From Clostridiaceae bacterium (GTDB lineage Bacteria; Bacillota; Clostridia; Lachnospirales; Lachnospiraceae), in contig CABJBA010000001.1 in the NCBI GenBank assembly GCA_902363735.1, positions 496,001-560,000 of the forward strand: a DNA stretch of 64,000 nt, in the 5' to 3' direction. The first letter of the stretch is position 1. Each line of letters opens with the position of its first letter. Below the pieces are notes generated by a model that worked only from the letters and a program-made list of their open reading frames with translations, ran no database searches and was not told the DNA's origin. The translations under genes and the position numbers were made by a program. Shown in pieces: positions 18,058 through 27,252 of the stretch.

Positions 18058-21000
18058 TTACTTAAAGTAATTTACTCCTGATTCAAAAACCTTCATATCC
18101 TGTTCACCGTATATATTCATTGCAACATGCTGTCCATTTCTCTCAGAATGGGCCATCTTGCCAAATATCCGGCCATCAGGGCTTGTAATGCCTTCTATAG
18201 CCAGGCAAGAGCCATTTGGATTCCAGGGTTCTTCCATCGTCGGACGGCCCTGGTCATCCACATACTGAGTTGCCACCTGGCCATTTAATACCAACTTTTT
18301 GATCCATTCCTGGTTGGCCGAAAAACGGCCTTCCCCATGGGAAACCGGATTACAGTAAACAGCTCCCAACCGGGCCTCTGAAAGCCATGGGGACTGGTTG
18401 CTGACCACCTTTGTATAAACCATTCTGGAAACGTGACGGCCTATGGTGTTCACAGCCAGGGCAGGGGAATCCTCCTTCTGCTGCCTGATCCTTCCTTCTG
18501 TCACCAGCCCCAGCTTTATAAGAGCCTGAAAACCGTTGCAGATTCCCAGTATAAGACCATCCCTTTCATGGAGCAGCTTTTCAATTTCTTCCTTTACTGC
18601 CTCACTGCGAAACAGGGCCGCAAAGAATTTGGCAGATCCATCAGGCTCATCTCCGGCTGAAAATCCCCCTGGAAACATGACGATCTGGGCCTTAGATATT
18701 TCCTTGCAGTAAGCACTTACTGATTCCCTGATATCTTCCGGACTTAAGTTTTTAAATACTCTTGCCACCGGATCAGCTCCAGCCTTTTCAAATGCCCTTA
18801 TACTGTCATACTCGCAGTTCGTACCGGGAAGTATGGGAATGAACACCCTGGGCTTTGCCACTTTATTCTTGCATACATAAATATCCTCTGCCCGGTAAAT
18901 AACTTCCTCCGCAAGTGTTTTTTGATCTCCTGCTTCAGTTGGAAATACGTCTTTTAAGGTTCTGTTCCAGGTCTCAAGGGCATCTTCTGTGGTAATGGAC
19001 ACATTTCCATATTCAAATGTCCCGCTGTCTGTCACCTGTCCGATGACATGGCAGGAAACTGTCAGTTCTTCCACCTTTCCCTCAGGTACTTCAAACACAA
19101 TATCTCCCCAGCCTGCTCCAAAGAAATCCTCTGCATCCACATCTTGGCCGATCTTCACGCCCACTTTATTTCCAAAGGACATCTTGCTGACGGCTTCACA
19201 CATTCCTCCGCTTTCTACTGCATAAGCAGAAATAATCCGTCCCGCCAGAATATCCTCATGCAGTTTTCCATAGCCCTCCATTGCCTGATGGTATACCGGA
19301 AGGTCATAGGAATCCCGTTCTATATGAAATACAGCAATTTTACTTCCTGGCTGTTTGAATTCCGGCGAAATGACATCATTTGCATCTCCTACATTCACGG
19401 CAAAGGAAACGAGAGTTGGCGGCACATTCATATCCTGAAAGGTGCCTGACATACTGTCCTTTCCTCCGATGGCAGGAAGGCCAAATCCCATCTGGACATT
19501 ATAAGCTCCAAGAAGGGCTGCAAAAGGCTGTCCCCAGCGAACCGGATCTTCCGTCATTCTCTTAAAGTACTCCTGAAAAGTGAAGCGGATCTTTTTATAA
19601 TTGCCGCCTGCTGCCACGATCTTTGCCACAGAAGCCACAGTTGCATAGACTGCACCGTGATAAGGGCTCCAGCTTGACAAATACGGATCAAATCCATAGC
19701 TCATCATGGTAACGGTATTGGATATTCCCTTCAGCACTGGAAGCTTTGCTACCATGGTCTGGACCGGAGTAAGCTGATACTTCCCTCCAAAGGGCATGAG
19801 TACGCTTCCTGTCCCGATAGAACCGTCAAACATTTCTCCCAGTCCTCTCTGGGAGCATACGTTTAAGTCAGAAAGCAGAGCAAGCCATGCTTCTCTTATA
19901 TCCGGAATTTCACTTTTTATAAAAGCGCTTTCAGCCTGTTTTGGTACTTCCACCACGACAGATGATTCCTGATGAGCCCCATTGGTATCCAGAAATGCCC
20001 TGCTGATATCTACAATAGTCTTTCCCCGCCACTTCATAACCAGTCTGGGTTCCAAGGTCACCACTGCTACTGTAACTGCCTCCAGATTCTCTTGTGCGGC
20101 ATAGGCGAGAAATTGTTCTTCATCAGAACGGCTGACCACAACAGCCATACGCTCCTGGGATTCAGAAATAGCAATTTCCGTACCATCAAGCCCTGCATAC
20201 TTTTTCGGAACCTTATCCAGATCAATTTCCAGACCGTCAGCCAGTTCTCCGATGGCAACAGACACGCCTCCTGCTCCGAAATCATTGCACTTTTTAATAA
20301 GTCTGCTGACTTCTTCCCTGCGGAATAGACGCTGAATCTTCCGTTCCACCGGCGGATTTCCCTTCTGGACCTCGGCTCCGCAGGTTTCTATGGAATCTTC
20401 CGTATGAATTTTGGATGAGCCGGTGGCGCCGCCGCAGCCGTCCCGTCCGGTCCGCCCTCCCAGTAAAATAATGATATCCCCTGGATCTCCAGTTTCCCGG
20501 ATAACATTCTTTCTGGGAGCTGCACCAATGACAGCTCCGATCTCCATTCTCTTTGCCACATATCCGGGATGATAAATCTCTCTTACCAGCCCGGTTGCAA
20601 GACCGATCTGGTTTCCATAGGAACTGTACCCCCTTGCAGCACCTGTCACGATTTTTCTCTGAGGCAGTTTTCCTTTTAAGGTTTCACTCAAAGGCATTGT
20701 AGGGTCTGCCGCTCCAGTTACCCGCATGGCCTGATAAACATAAGTACGTCCGGAAAGAGGGTCCCGGATCGCTCCGCCAAGACAGGTAGCAGCTCCTCCA
20801 AAAGGTTCTATTTCTGTGGGATGGTTATGAGTTTCATTTTTGAAGTTCACAAGCCACTCCTCTTCCTCGCCATCCCTTGCCACAGGTACAACAATACTGC
20901 AGGCGTTGATTTCATCGGAAACCTCCAGATCCTCCAGTTTTCCCTCTAGGCGCAGCTTTTTCATTGCTAAAAGGGCCAGATCCATAAGGCAGACAAACTT

Positions 21001-21807
21001 CCCGTCTCTGTCTCTTCCCAATTCTTTCCGATGAGCCAGGTATTGGCGGTAGGTATCTTCCATAGGCTTTTGGTAATCTCCCTCTAAAAAGGTGATATCC
21101 TTTAACTCTGTCTGGAAGGTGGTGTGACGGCAATGGTCAGACCAATAAGTATCCAGCACCCGGACCTCCGTCATGGATGGATCCCGCTGTTCCTGGTTTT
21201 TATAATAATTCTGGATATGGAGAAAATCCTGAAAGGTCATAGCCAGATGAAGGGAATCATACAATTCCTTCAATTTATTTTCCTGAAAATCCTGAAACCC
21301 ATCAATAACAGTCACATCAGCCGGGATTTCAAACATTGCAGAAAGAGTCTCGGGTTTTTCCTCAGACGCTTCCCTGGAATCCACCGGATTGATGCAGAAC
21401 CCTTTGATATCAGAAATCTGGCTTAAAGTAAGACTTCCTGAAATCACATAGGTAACTGCGGATCTTATTGCAGGCTCCTCCTCTTCATTTAACAGTTTAA
21501 TGCATTGTTCGGCAGAATCCGCCCTCTGGTCAAACTGTCCTGGAAGATATTCCACTGAAAAAATCAGACTTGCTTCCCTGCCCGGAAAGTTTTCTTCATA
21601 AACCTCATCCAAAGGCGGCTCTGAAAAAACAGAGGTAAGAGCCTGTCCGTAGATCTCATTGGACAGATTTTCCATGTCATAGCGGATCAGCACTCTCACA
21701 CCGGTCAGGCCGCTGATTCCCAGACAACCTTCTATTTCTTCTTTTAATTCTCCGGCTCTTACGGCATAAGCCGTCTTTTTCTCCACATAAACTCTTCTTA
21801 CTCCCAT
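18058..21807 (-). CDS. purL: phosphoribosylformylglycinamidine synthase, single-chain type
   Basis: A 1249-residue enzyme of purine biosynthesis that converts FGAR, ATP and glutamine to FGAM in the cytoplasm. Order: N-terminal PurS-like domain, helical linker (LDTYWSDHCRHTTF), tandem AIRS-like synthase halves (NETHNHPTEIEPFGGAATC, GGKDSMSGTF) and a C-terminal class I glutaminase (ILPGTNCEYDS, PGGFSAGDE, nucleophile Cys in GICNGFQ, AHSERNGQH). This is the clostridial single-chain subtype, slightly shorter than the E. coli enzyme. The second ATG is preferred because GGAGG is only 2 nt before the first. A partial copy of the window's repeat family abuts its ribosome site. Confidence 0.95.
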   Translation of the reverse strand: MGVRRVYVEKKTAYAVRAGELKEEIEGCLGISGLTGVRVLIRYDMENLSNEIYGQALTSVFSEPPLDEVYEENFPGREASLIFSVEYLPGQFDQRADSAEQCIKLLNEEEEPAIRSAVTYVISGSLTLSQISDIKGFCINPVDSREASEEKPETLSAMFEIPADVTVIDGFQDFQENKLKELYDSLHLAMTFQDFLHIQNYYKNQEQRDPSMTEVRVLDTYWSDHCRHTTFQTELKDITFLEGDYQKPMEDTYRQYLAHRKELGRDRDGKFVCLMDLALLAMKKLRLEGKLEDLEVSDEINACSIVVPVARDGEEEEWLVNFKNETHNHPTEIEPFGGAATCLGGAIRDPLSGRTYVYQAMRVTGAADPTMPLSETLKGKLPQRKIVTGAARGYSSYGNQIGLATGLVREIYHPGYVAKRMEIGAVIGAAPRKNVIRETGDPGDIIILLGGRTGRDGCGGATGSSKIHTEDSIETCGAEVQKGNPPVERKIQRLFRREEVSRLIKKCNDFGAGGVSVAIGELADGLEIDLDKVPKKYAGLDGTEIAISESQERMAVVVSRSDEEQFLAYAAQENLEAVTVAVVTLEPRLVMKWRGKTIVDISRAFLDTNGAHQESSVVVEVPKQAESAFIKSEIPDIREAWLALLSDLNVCSQRGLGEMFDGSIGTGSVLMPFGGKYQLTPVQTMVAKLPVLKGISNTVTMMSYGFDPYLSSWSPYHGAVYATVASVAKIVAAGGNYKKIRFTFQEYFKRMTEDPVRWGQPFAALLGAYNVQMGFGLPAIGGKDSMSGTFQDMNVPPTLVSFAVNVGDANDVISPEFKQPGSKIAVFHIERDSYDLPVYHQAMEGYGKLHEDILAGRIISAYAVESGGMCEAVSKMSFGNKVGVKIGQDVDAEDFFGAGWGDIVFEVPEGKVEELTVSCHVIGQVTDSGTFEYGNVSITTEDALETWNRTLKDVFPTEAGDQKTLAEEVIYRAEDIYVCKNKVAKPRVFIPILPGTNCEYDSIRAFEKAGADPVARVFKNLSPEDIRESVSAYCKEISKAQIVMFPGGFSAGDEPDGSAKFFAALFRSEAVKEEIEKLLHERDGLILGICNGFQALIKLGLVTEGRIRQQKEDSPALAVNTIGRHVSRMVYTKVVSNQSPWLSEARLGAVYCNPVSHGEGRFSANQEWIKKLVLNGQVATQYVDDQGRPTMEEPWNPNGSCLAIEGITSPDGRIFGKMAHSERNGQHVAMNIYGEQDMKVFESGVNYFK

Positions 21808-21814
21808 CATTTCC

Positions 21815-21843
21815 TCCTTGCCCCTAAGGGGGCCCTCTCTTTG
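21815..21843 (-). repeat. partial copy of the 45-bp repeat at the purL ribosome site
   Basis: The plus-strand run CCTTGCCCCTAAGGGGGCCC followed by TCTCTTTGCC matches the first two thirds of the 45-bp unit found at 60609-60698 with few mismatches. The CCCCTAAGGGG part forms a hairpin only a few nucleotides upstream of the purL Shine-Dalgarno sequence and could affect translation. Confidence 0.55.
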
Positions 21844-21872
21844 CCAAAAGTCCCTTTTATTCGTCTTTAACC

Positions 21873-21881
21873 ATCATACCA
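21873..21881 (-). promoter_or_regulatory. extended -10 promoter of purL
   Basis: On the minus strand TGGTATGAT is an extended -10 (TGn plus TATGAT) about 65 nt upstream of the purL start; no good -35 is visible, as expected for extended -10 promoters. Confidence 0.45.
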
Positions 21882-22119
21882 CAAAGTATATCAATAAGGA
21901 AAATTAATATATCTTATGTTATTAATTATAATTTTTAATATTTCAGGGTTTTTAGAGAGTCTTCCATGTATTTCCATAAAAACCTGTCGGGAAAGTATTG
22001 ACTTTTGGTAAAAGGTTTAATACCAAAAGATTCTGTAATTTTTTATAAAAATCACTTGAAAGTTTTCTGGTTTTACAATATAGTAATAAAGAATTTTTAC
22101 AAAAGGAGCAAGTCACTTT

Positions 22120-22437
22120 ATGAATATCCAACAGCAACTTCATGATTTATCACAAAAATATTCATTTGAAAACGCCCATTTTAAAATTGATGGGCAGACA
22201 CCGGGTCTGGAAGTATCACTACAGCTTTTAGACGAGCATATCGACTTATTTCTCCAGAAAGCCGGACAGCTTAATTCCATTGTGGAATCCTGTGCCAACA
22301 TGATCTCTATCTTCGACAGTTCTGTTTCTAAGGAAGAGCTTATGAAGACCTCACTGCGATGCCAGGGAAATGACCACCTATGTATCCGCACCGCTCCTTC
22401 CATGCTGAAAATCCTGATAGAAACCCTGTTTGATTAA
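22120..22437 (+). CDS. hypothetical protein, 105 residues
   Basis: An intact small soluble protein starting MNIQQQLHDLSQKYSFENA, with a predicted helix-rich middle (LLDEHIDLFLQKAGQLNSIVESCANMI) and no membrane segment or recognised motif. AAAGGAGC lies about 10 nt before the ATG, and a terminator hairpin follows the stop. It is monocistronic, divergent from purL. Function unknown. Confidence 0.65.
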   Translation: MNIQQQLHDLSQKYSFENAHFKIDGQTPGLEVSLQLLDEHIDLFLQKAGQLNSIVESCANMISIFDSSVSKEELMKTSLRCQGNDHLCIRTAPSMLKILIETLFD

Positions 22438-22445
22438 GCAGCCTT

Positions 22446-22477
22446 ACCTCTCCCTTTTAATCTGAAAGGTGAGAGGT
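22446..22477. terminator. terminator between convergent genes
   Basis: ACCTCTC/GAGAGGT plus CCTTT/AAAGG form an interrupted stem right after the 105-residue gene and over the 3' end of the phosphatase gene on the other strand. T-rich sequence follows on the plus strand. Confidence 0.6.
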
Positions 22478-23062
22478 ATCATTATTTTCCAGCAAGCAGA
22501 AATCCTCTGTAAGAGGATTGTAATGAATAGTTGTAATGCTTGCATTTCCGGGAATGATAATTTCCTCCTGGTCTGGAACCATGCAGGAAACCAGATGAGC
22601 CACCGTAGCCCCATGGGAGACTACGGCAGCATCTTCCCTTCCGCCTGTTACTCTTAAAATTTCTTTGATAGACCACATACATCGGCTTATGATATCAGCC
22701 CCTGTTTCTCCTCCCGGAGGGGACGCTACGGACGGGTTGACCTCCCAGTGAGCAAACTCCTTTGGATACCTCTCCTGAATCTCCTCCCAGTTCAGACCTT
22801 CCCACTTTCCAAATTCTACTTCTTTTAGCTGAGGAAGAAGTTCAATTTCCACCCTCTGCCTCCTGCTGATTTCCTTTGCCGTTTCCCGTGCCCGGAATAA
22901 GGGGCTGGAAAATATCCGGGATACCGGGCGGGAATCCATTCCTTCTGCCAATTGGCCTGCCTGCCTCCGGCCGTTGTCATTTAAAGGGATATCGTGAGTT
23001 CCCTGAATCTTTCCCTGGATGTTCCAGTCTGTCTGTCCATGGCGTATCAGGTATATCTTCAT
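22457..23062 (-). CDS. histidine phosphatase (phosphoglycerate mutase-like)
   Basis: MKIYLIRHGQTDWN carries the RHG phospho-acceptor motif (His8), followed by IFSSPLFRARETA, the Glu-containing EVEFGKWEG and the second catalytic His in AVVSHGATV. This is the CobC/PhoE/GpmB branch; substrates include phosphorylated sugars, nucleotides or cobalamin precursors and cannot be told here. Start 23062 is chosen for its position 11 nt after the upstream stop and its GGAGAG site; the longer frame from 23122 would overlap the sigma-like gene. Confidence 0.85.
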   Translation of the reverse strand: MKIYLIRHGQTDWNIQGKIQGTHDIPLNDNGRRQAGQLAEGMDSRPVSRIFSSPLFRARETAKEISRRQRVEIELLPQLKEVEFGKWEGLNWEEIQERYPKEFAHWEVNPSVASPPGGETGADIISRCMWSIKEILRVTGGREDAAVVSHGATVAHLVSCMVPDQEEIIIPGNASITTIHYNPLTEDFCLLENNDTSHLSD

Positions 23063-23072
23063 CTTAGCTCTC

Positions 23073-23681
23073 CTAATCTTCTGTATTGTAATCCACCGGT
23101 TCTTCATCCTCCAGAATCTCAAGACCTTCGATTCCGGACAAGGCTTCTATATCCGCACTTTCAGCATTCATGCTCATGGCATCCATGGCCATCTTCATGA
23201 TTCCCTTAATTTCTTCCACTGTCATTTTCATTTTTTCCGCCAGTTCTTCCACTGTGGCCTCCCGCCCCAGTTCTCCTGAAAGGACCTGGGATACGGTCTG
23301 TAACACGTTGACTCTGGCTGCCAGTTCCTCTCCGGTTATATCTGCCGACTCTTCTTCGTCCACAGCCAAAGCCAGGGCCCGCCTGATTTCCGCTTCTATA
23401 AACAAGTCAAATTTCCCAGCCTCTGAGGAACCTGAATATTCTTCTACTGCCATAAGCAGAGCCATGTTGGCCTCCTGGATTAAATCCGTCAGAAGCACGC
23501 CTTTATCCTGATACTCCCTGGCATATTCCAGAGCAATCCCTAAATGCCCTTCCACAAGTCTTTTTTTCGCCTCTTTTCTTCCTGCACCCGCCTCCTTTAA
23601 CAGGACTGACTTCTCTTCCACGGTACAGGGAGTGATATTTCCCATCTCTTCCAGATACATCTGGTAAAAATCATCATGCAT
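23073..23681 (-). CDS. sigma-70 region 2/3-like protein lacking region 4
   Basis: Residues about 40-115 match sigma-70 region 2 (LVEGHLGIALEYAREYQDKG, then LTDLIQEANMALLMAVEEY and FIEAEIRRAL), and about 125-185 match region 3 (LSGELGREATVEELAEKMKMTVEEI). The C-terminus is a short acidic tail; the -35-binding region 4 is absent. Whether it is a true sigma factor, an anti-sigma-like decoy or a relic is open. It is co-transcribed with the phosphatase gene (10-nt gap). Start 23681 fits GGAGAAAAGGC upstream. Confidence 0.7.
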   Translation of the reverse strand: MHDDFYQMYLEEMGNITPCTVEEKSVLLKEAGAGRKEAKKRLVEGHLGIALEYAREYQDKGVLLTDLIQEANMALLMAVEEYSGSSEAGKFDLFIEAEIRRALALAVDEEESADITGEELAARVNVLQTVSQVLSGELGREATVEELAEKMKMTVEEIKGIMKMAMDAMSMNAESADIEALSGIEGLEILEDEEPVDYNTED

Positions 23682-23836
23682 GCCTTTTCTCCTTCTCTTT
23701 TTTACGTCCTGATTCCTGTGCACGTTACTATACCGTACCCCAGAATATTTGTCAATTCTCTTTGCAAATCAATGGATTTCGTGATAAAATAACTTTAATT
23801 TATAAGAAAATATAATGATACTATGGAGAACGAATC

Positions 23837-24712
23837 ATGGATATTAATTATGAACTATACAAAGTTTTTTATCATGTAGCAGCCACCTTGAGTTTTTCAG
23901 AGGCCTCCAAACAGCTTTTCATCTCCCAGTCGGCAGTCAGCCAGTCTATCAAGGTACTTGAGAAAAAAATAAACCAAACCCTTTTTATCCGGAGCACCAA
24001 AAAAGTTCAGCTCACTCCGGAAGGAGAAATTCTGCTAAAGCATATTGAACCGGCCATAAACCTGATTAAAAAGGGAGAAAACCAGCTTTTGGAGGCCAAT
24101 ACTTTAAACGGGGGACAGCTTCGCATCGGAGCCAGTGATACCATCTGCCGTTATTATCTGGTTCCCTATTTAAACCAGTTCCACAAAGCTTACCCCAACG
24201 TCCACATTAAGGTCACCAACCAGACCTCCATAAAATGCGCCCAGCTTTTAGAAAACGGCCAAGTGGATTTCATTATCACTAATTATCCCAATTCCGGCCT
24301 GCAAAGTTCTCAGAATATAAGAATCATCAACGAATTTTCTGATGTGTTTGTTGCCAATGAGGCGTATTTTCCTTTAAAAGATCAGGTTATGAGCCTCCAA
24401 AGGCTTCAGACCTATCCCATTCTCATGTTGGAACGAAAAAGCACCACCAGCGAGTTCCTTCATCATATGTTCCAGAAGGAACAGCTTGACCTGGTTCCTG
24501 AAATCGAGCTGAGCAGCAATGACCTGCTGATTGATCTGGCCCGAATCGGCTTAGGAATCGCATTTGTGCCTGACTTCTGCATTCCTGAGGAAGATGGGGA
24601 TTTATTCCAGGTAAAACTGGAGGAAAAACTTCCTATTCGTCAGATGGTGGTGGCTTACAATGAAAATATTCCTGTTTCCCAGGCTTCCCGTCAGTTCATG
24701 GATATGCTGTAA
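23837..24712 (+). CDS. LysR-family transcriptional regulator
   Basis: A 291-residue LTTR with the N-terminal winged helix (LSFSEASKQLFISQSAVSQ, then LFIRSTKKVQLTPEG) and a periplasmic-binding-like effector domain (GQLRIGASDTICRYYLVPYL ... ARIGLGIAFVPDF). It belongs to the CysL/YwfK-like branch by general look. No clear divergent target: the gene upstream on the other strand is the sigma-like gene, 155 nt away. GGAGA upstream of the ATG supports the start. Confidence 0.88.
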   Translation: MDINYELYKVFYHVAATLSFSEASKQLFISQSAVSQSIKVLEKKINQTLFIRSTKKVQLTPEGEILLKHIEPAINLIKKGENQLLEANTLNGGQLRIGASDTICRYYLVPYLNQFHKAYPNVHIKVTNQTSIKCAQLLENGQVDFIITNYPNSGLQSSQNIRIINEFSDVFVANEAYFPLKDQVMSLQRLQTYPILMLERKSTTSEFLHHMFQKEQLDLVPEIELSSNDLLIDLARIGLGIAFVPDFCIPEEDGDLFQVKLEEKLPIRQMVVAYNENIPVSQASRQFMDML

Positions 24713-24723
24713 TTCCATGAACT

Positions 24724-24739
24724 GGCCGGATCACCGGCC
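24724..24739. terminator. terminator hairpin shared by convergent genes
   Basis: GGCCGG-ATCA-CCGGCC is a perfect 6-bp stem followed by TTCTTCT on the plus strand. It overlaps the stop codon of the convergent helicase gene (TGA at 24731-24733). Confidence 0.55.
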
Positions 24740-27148
24740 TTCTTCTGACCGGCTTTCCCAAAAGTGCTGCACCACATCTCCCACATTCTTTAGCCTTATC
24801 TGATAATATTCATCCCATTCCCTGGGAAAGAGATCTTGATAATCCGGCTTTAAAAACCGTTCATCCAAAAGTGCAATAACCCCTTCATCCCGGACCGTCC
24901 GAATTACCCTTCCGGCTGCCTGCATGACTTTGTTCATACCAGGATATTGATAGGCATAATCAAAGCCCTTCTGTCCTTTATCATCAAAATATCCCTTTAA
25001 TATTTCCTGTTCCGTACAGACCATGGGAAGACCTGTTCCCACAATAATTGCTCCGATGAGCCGCCCTTCCTTTAAATCAATTCCTTCAGAAAATACCCCT
25101 CCCATAACACACAGGGCTGCAAGAGAATCCTCCCGTTCCTCAGAAAATTCCTTTAAAAATTCTTCTCTCTCCTGCTCACTCATATGGGAAGCCTGGGACA
25201 AAAAGGTGAATTCCAGCTTTTCCGTCTTCTCCAGCAAGGCCTCCACCTCCTTTAAATACTGATAGGAAGGGAGAAATACCATATAATTTCCTTTATGGAC
25301 AGATACGATTGTCCGGATATAAGATACCACCTTCTGATATTCCCTGCTATTTCTTCTGGTGTAGCGGCTGCTCACATCAGAAGCTACCATAAGAAGCCTC
25401 TTTTCTCCTTCAAAAGGTGACTGGGCATAGACCGCATACTCCTCCTGATCCCCGCTTAACAGTTCCTTGTAATACCGGACCGGCAAAAGAGTGGCAGAAA
25501 AGAAAACCGTGCCATTTCCTTTGTCCAGGCATTCCCTTAAATTTCTGGCCGGATTAACACAGAACAGCCGGAGCATAAAGCGTCCGTCAGACAAAAGTTC
25601 TGTATAGATTCTGTAGTTTTCATCCAGGCGCTCATAAATATTAACCAGATCTCTTAAATTAAAGTAGAAATCCAGAACTAAATCACGGTCCGGAAACTCT
25701 TCATTGACTTCCATGAACTTTTCCATTTCTCCAAAAAGAGTCAGGATTCCAGTCATAAAAAAGCGGATATCTTCCAGAAGCAGAAAGCTTTCACATTCCC
25801 TTTTCATTGCCAAAAGCTCTTTATTACAATGATCCAGAATTTTAGAGAGCTTCCGGTCCAGGGGAGTTACCAGTTTTTTAATAAGAAGAAAGTCTTCCTT
25901 ATATATGGAGGCACTGTACATCTCCCTGGCTCTGGGCACCAGATTATGAGCTTCATCCACCAAAAAAAGATAATCTCCGGAACCTCCTTCGGAAAAATAG
26001 CGTTTCAGCCTGATATTTGGATCAAACACATAATTGTAATCGCAGATAATGGCATCCACCCAGTTACTGATATCCAGACAGAATTCAAAAGGACATACCT
26101 GATATTTCTCTGCATAGCGCAGGACAATTTCCCTGGTAATGCTTCGTTCTTTATGAAGGATATCATAAACTCCGTCTCTCACCCTGTCAAAATGACCTTT
26201 CGCATAGGGACAGGCATCGGGATTACATTCCGGCTTTTCCAGAAAACACAGTTTTTCTTTGGCAGTTATAGTGACAGCATTCATATACAGACCATGTTCC
26301 CTCAGAATCTCAAAAGATTCCTCGGCAACGCCTCTGGTTATGGTCTTGGCAGTCAGATAAAACAGCTTATCCCCAAAACCTTCTCCCATTGCTTTTATGG
26401 CAGGATAAACAGTAGAAAGGGTTTTTCCTATGCCGGTAGGAGCCTGGATAAACAGATTTCTCTTTCTGGAAATACTGCGGTACACTGCAACCACCAGTTC
26501 CTTTTGTCCTTTCCTGTAAGGGTAGGGAAAAGAAAGCTCCTTGACAGACTCATCCCTGCGTAATCCGTGGTGATATAAATATCTTGCCCACTTGATATAC
26601 TCATGAATCAATCCCTGAAACCAGCTTTCCAACTCCTCAAAGGATTTTTCCACTTGAAAGCGGCGGATTTCTTCTGTCTCTATGTTGCAATAGGTCATTT
26701 GTATCACGGCCCCATTTAACTGGTTATCATAGCAATAAAAATATCCATAGCACATGGCCTGGGCCAGATGTACGGCAACAGGCTCCTTTAAATAGGATAA
26801 ATCCATATAAATGCCCTTGATTTCATCAATAGTGACTCCCTCTGGCTTATCTATGATTCCATCAGCCCGCCCCTCTACCAGAATCTGAAACCGCTCCTCA
26901 TCCCCCACCCCTCCAGGTGATTCATCTCTTTGTCCAATGGGCAAATTCACCTTATGCTTTAAAGGCACCTCAGCCCTGTAATCCGCTCCCATGCGCCGCT
27001 GAATCTTTCGGTGTATACGGCTTCCTTCCTGCATGGCTGTCTTTTCAGCGCCCTTTGTCCGCCGGTTATCCAGATCACCGGAACGCAGCACAAATTCAAC
27101 CAGATTTCTTACCGATATTTTCAGAACCTTTTTTTCTTCGTTCTCCAT
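24731..27148 (-). CDS. PD-(D/E)XK nuclease-XPD/DinG-type helicase fusion
   Basis: About 805 residues. The N-terminal 230 residues look like a Cas4/RecB-type nuclease (VEGRADGIID ... IDEIKG, then HLAQAMCYGYFY). The rest is a superfamily 2 XPD/Rad3/DinG helicase: Walker A QAPTGIGKT, Walker B VDEAHN, late QAAGRVIRT, and four Cys in the iron-sulfur region (CFLEKPECNPDACPYAKG ... YQVCPFEFC). A role in DNA repair is likely. Start 27148 is preferred to 27229. A copy of the 45-bp repeat family is inserted in frame between the nuclease strands (26910-26954). Confidence 0.85.
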   Translation of the reverse strand: MENEEKKVLKISVRNLVEFVLRSGDLDNRRTKGAEKTAMQEGSRIHRKIQRRMGADYRAEVPLKHKVNLPIGQRDESPGGVGDEERFQILVEGRADGIIDKPEGVTIDEIKGIYMDLSYLKEPVAVHLAQAMCYGYFYCYDNQLNGAVIQMTYCNIETEEIRRFQVEKSFEELESWFQGLIHEYIKWARYLYHHGLRRDESVKELSFPYPYRKGQKELVVAVYRSISRKRNLFIQAPTGIGKTLSTVYPAIKAMGEGFGDKLFYLTAKTITRGVAEESFEILREHGLYMNAVTITAKEKLCFLEKPECNPDACPYAKGHFDRVRDGVYDILHKERSITREIVLRYAEKYQVCPFEFCLDISNWVDAIICDYNYVFDPNIRLKRYFSEGGSGDYLFLVDEAHNLVPRAREMYSASIYKEDFLLIKKLVTPLDRKLSKILDHCNKELLAMKRECESFLLLEDIRFFMTGILTLFGEMEKFMEVNEEFPDRDLVLDFYFNLRDLVNIYERLDENYRIYTELLSDGRFMLRLFCVNPARNLRECLDKGNGTVFFSATLLPVRYYKELLSGDQEEYAVYAQSPFEGEKRLLMVASDVSSRYTRRNSREYQKVVSYIRTIVSVHKGNYMVFLPSYQYLKEVEALLEKTEKLEFTFLSQASHMSEQEREEFLKEFSEEREDSLAALCVMGGVFSEGIDLKEGRLIGAIIVGTGLPMVCTEQEILKGYFDDKGQKGFDYAYQYPGMNKVMQAAGRVIRTVRDEGVIALLDERFLKPDYQDLFPREWDEYYQIRLKNVGDVVQHFWESRSEEGR
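26910..26954 (-). repeat. 45-bp repeat unit inside the helicase gene, translated in frame
   Basis: The unit matches the YitT-gene units at 60609-60698 at about 34 of 45 positions and has exactly the same length. It is read as KVNLPIGQRDESPGG, against KVNLPSGQREDPLGG in YitT. It falls in a variable loop between YRAEVPLKH and VGDEERFQILVEG, so the insertion keeps both frame and fold. Confidence 0.75.
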
Positions 27149-27194
27149 TCCGGCCCCTTCCTTTTCAATTTTCCCCATACCATCGTCTGCAAAT

Positions 27195-27242
27195 AAAAAA
27201 AAGGAAACTGCAGGCCATCCGGCGTACAATTCCCTTTTTTTC
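27195..27242. terminator. terminator between HPr-like and helicase genes
   Basis: AAAAAAAGGGAA and TTTCCTTTTTTTT flank an inner GCCGGATGGC hairpin; a T8 run follows on the minus strand. It terminates the HPr-like gene and overlaps the helicase 5' region. Confidence 0.65.
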
Positions 27243-27252
27243 TGCGCTGCTT

